A stretch of DNA of 6,897 nucleotides. Source: JAGQTE01 sp964648005. Its GTDB lineage: Bacteria > Actinomycetota > Acidimicrobiia > Acidimicrobiales > Acidimicrobilacustridaceae. The stretch is from the NCBI GenBank assembly GCA_964648005.1, contig CAZYKR010000236.1, positions 1 through 6,897 on the forward strand, in the 5' to 3' direction. The first letter of the stretch is position 1. Each line of letters opens with the position of its first letter. The notes under the pieces were generated by a model. That model made no database searches and was not told the DNA's origin. It saw only the letters and a program-made list of their open reading frames with translations. Shown one piece after another: positions 6,486 through 6,897 of this stretch. A program made the position numbers and the translations under genes.

Positions 6486-6897
6486 ATGGTTCGCGGCGGC
6501 GCACGACAGGCGATGGCTGCGGTGAGCGTGCTCGTCAGTGCGGCGGCGGTGGGCTGCGGGGGGAGCGCGTCGCCAGACGCCGCCGCATCGTCCGCGTCCG
6601 CGTCTGCGTCCGCTTCCTCGACGGCTCCCGCTCCTTCGCCCACCCAGGCCCCGCCCACCACGCCCGTCTCGCCCGCCACGCCTGCCACTACGGAGACCGT
6701 GATCGACCTGCGCGACCCGACGGAGGCGGCTCGCTGGGTGACGATCAACGATCCGGTCATGGGTGGGCTCTCCGACTCGAACGTCACCGCGACCTGGCGC
6801 TGCGCGCGCCGCGGCGCCGCCTTCGCGAACCCCTGCTTCACGCAGATCCACCCGACCTGCATCCCGGTCAGCGGCGAGTACCAGGCCAAGCTCACGC
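6486..6897 (+). CDS. Putative lipoprotein with CIA30-like motif, 3'-partial
   Basis: 137 codons are visible from ATG 6486, and the frame runs off the right edge. Residues 1-24 form a signal with a hydrophobic core (AAVSVLVSAAAVG) and a candidate lipobox AVGC, with Cys24 as the lipidated residue; Ala at -3 is weaker than the usual Leu or Val. A low-complexity Ser/Ala/Pro/Thr linker (about 25-70) would hold the domain away from the membrane. Residues 72-99 include IDLRDPTEAARWVTINDPVM and then GGLSDSN, which resemble the W-x-x-VND-x-VMGG-x-S signature that opens CIA30 (complex I intermediate-associated protein 30) domains. In bacteria these are beta-sandwich domains of unclear role, and an exported lipoprotein is unlikely to assemble complex I. 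After the motif, the sequence (104-131) has four Cys residues and no usual GGF segment. Codon third positions stay G or C through this part, so a frameshift is unlikely. The overlapping minus-strand frame is rejected for lack of any recognisable protein feature. Confidence 0.72.
   Translation, partial: MVRGGARQAMAAVSVLVSAAAVGCGGSASPDAAASSASASASASSTAPAPSPTQAPPTTPVSPATPATTETVIDLRDPTEAARWVTINDPVMGGLSDSNVTATWRCARRGAAFANPCFTQIHPTCIPVSGEYQAKLT
6591..6614 (+). repeat. Hexanucleotide repeat encoding Ser-Ala pairs
   Basis: Four copies of a TCNGCN hexamer (mostly TCCGCG) encode SASASASA in the lipoprotein linker. The copies differ only at wobble positions. Such a run can change length by slippage without breaking the frame. 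Confidence 0.7.

Noticed and set aside
6473..6895. Minus-strand 140-codon frame opposite the lipoprotein gene
   Set aside because: The plus strand has a signal peptide, lipobox-like site, linker and CIA30-like motif with G/C third positions; the minus-strand product has none.
1..6897. A defence system, toxin-antitoxin pair, prophage or transposon
   Set aside because: No nuclease, transposase, integrase, phage structural or toxin-like protein is recognisable. The DUF1905/OmdA 'bacteriocin-protection' label alone is not evidence of a defence function.

Overview
The window is GC-rich DNA whose coding frames almost always end codons in G or C. GTG starts, a Tat-exported protein and a YfhO-type envelope protein suggest a free-living high-GC actinobacterium. 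An Acidimicrobiia-like organism is possible, but that is a guess from style, not from a marker gene. I see no rRNA, tRNA, CRISPR array, insertion sequence or phage gene.

Layout. The left half holds three genes on the minus strand, in transcription order: a small DUF1905/YdeI-OmdA family protein (3506 to 3042), a Tat-signal secreted protein built from seven near-regular 42-residue Asp-box repeats (2949 to 1939), and a secreted FG-GAP/VCBS-type repeat protein (1813 to beyond base 1, C-terminus outside the window). A large plus-strand gene (3584-5989) diverges from the DUF1905 gene and encodes an 801-residue polytopic membrane protein of the YfhO family. A small minus-strand gene for a two-helix membrane protein (6401 to 5955) converges on it and overlaps its 3' end by 35 bp. 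A plus-strand lipoprotein gene (6486 to beyond the right edge) diverges from that one; it has a low-complexity Ser/Ala/Pro/Thr linker and a CIA30-like motif.

How they fit together. Five of the six genes encode exported or membrane proteins, so this is mainly a cell-envelope and secreted-protein neighbourhood. The two minus-strand repeat proteins are both predicted extracytoplasmic beta-propellers of different families, exported by different routes (Tat and, probably, Sec). No enzyme pathway links the genes. I do not see a convincing new defence, mobile or regulatory system. The most distinctive items are the very regular seven-repeat Tat propeller, the paired propeller genes, and the CIA30-like lipoprotein that departs from the family pattern after its signature.
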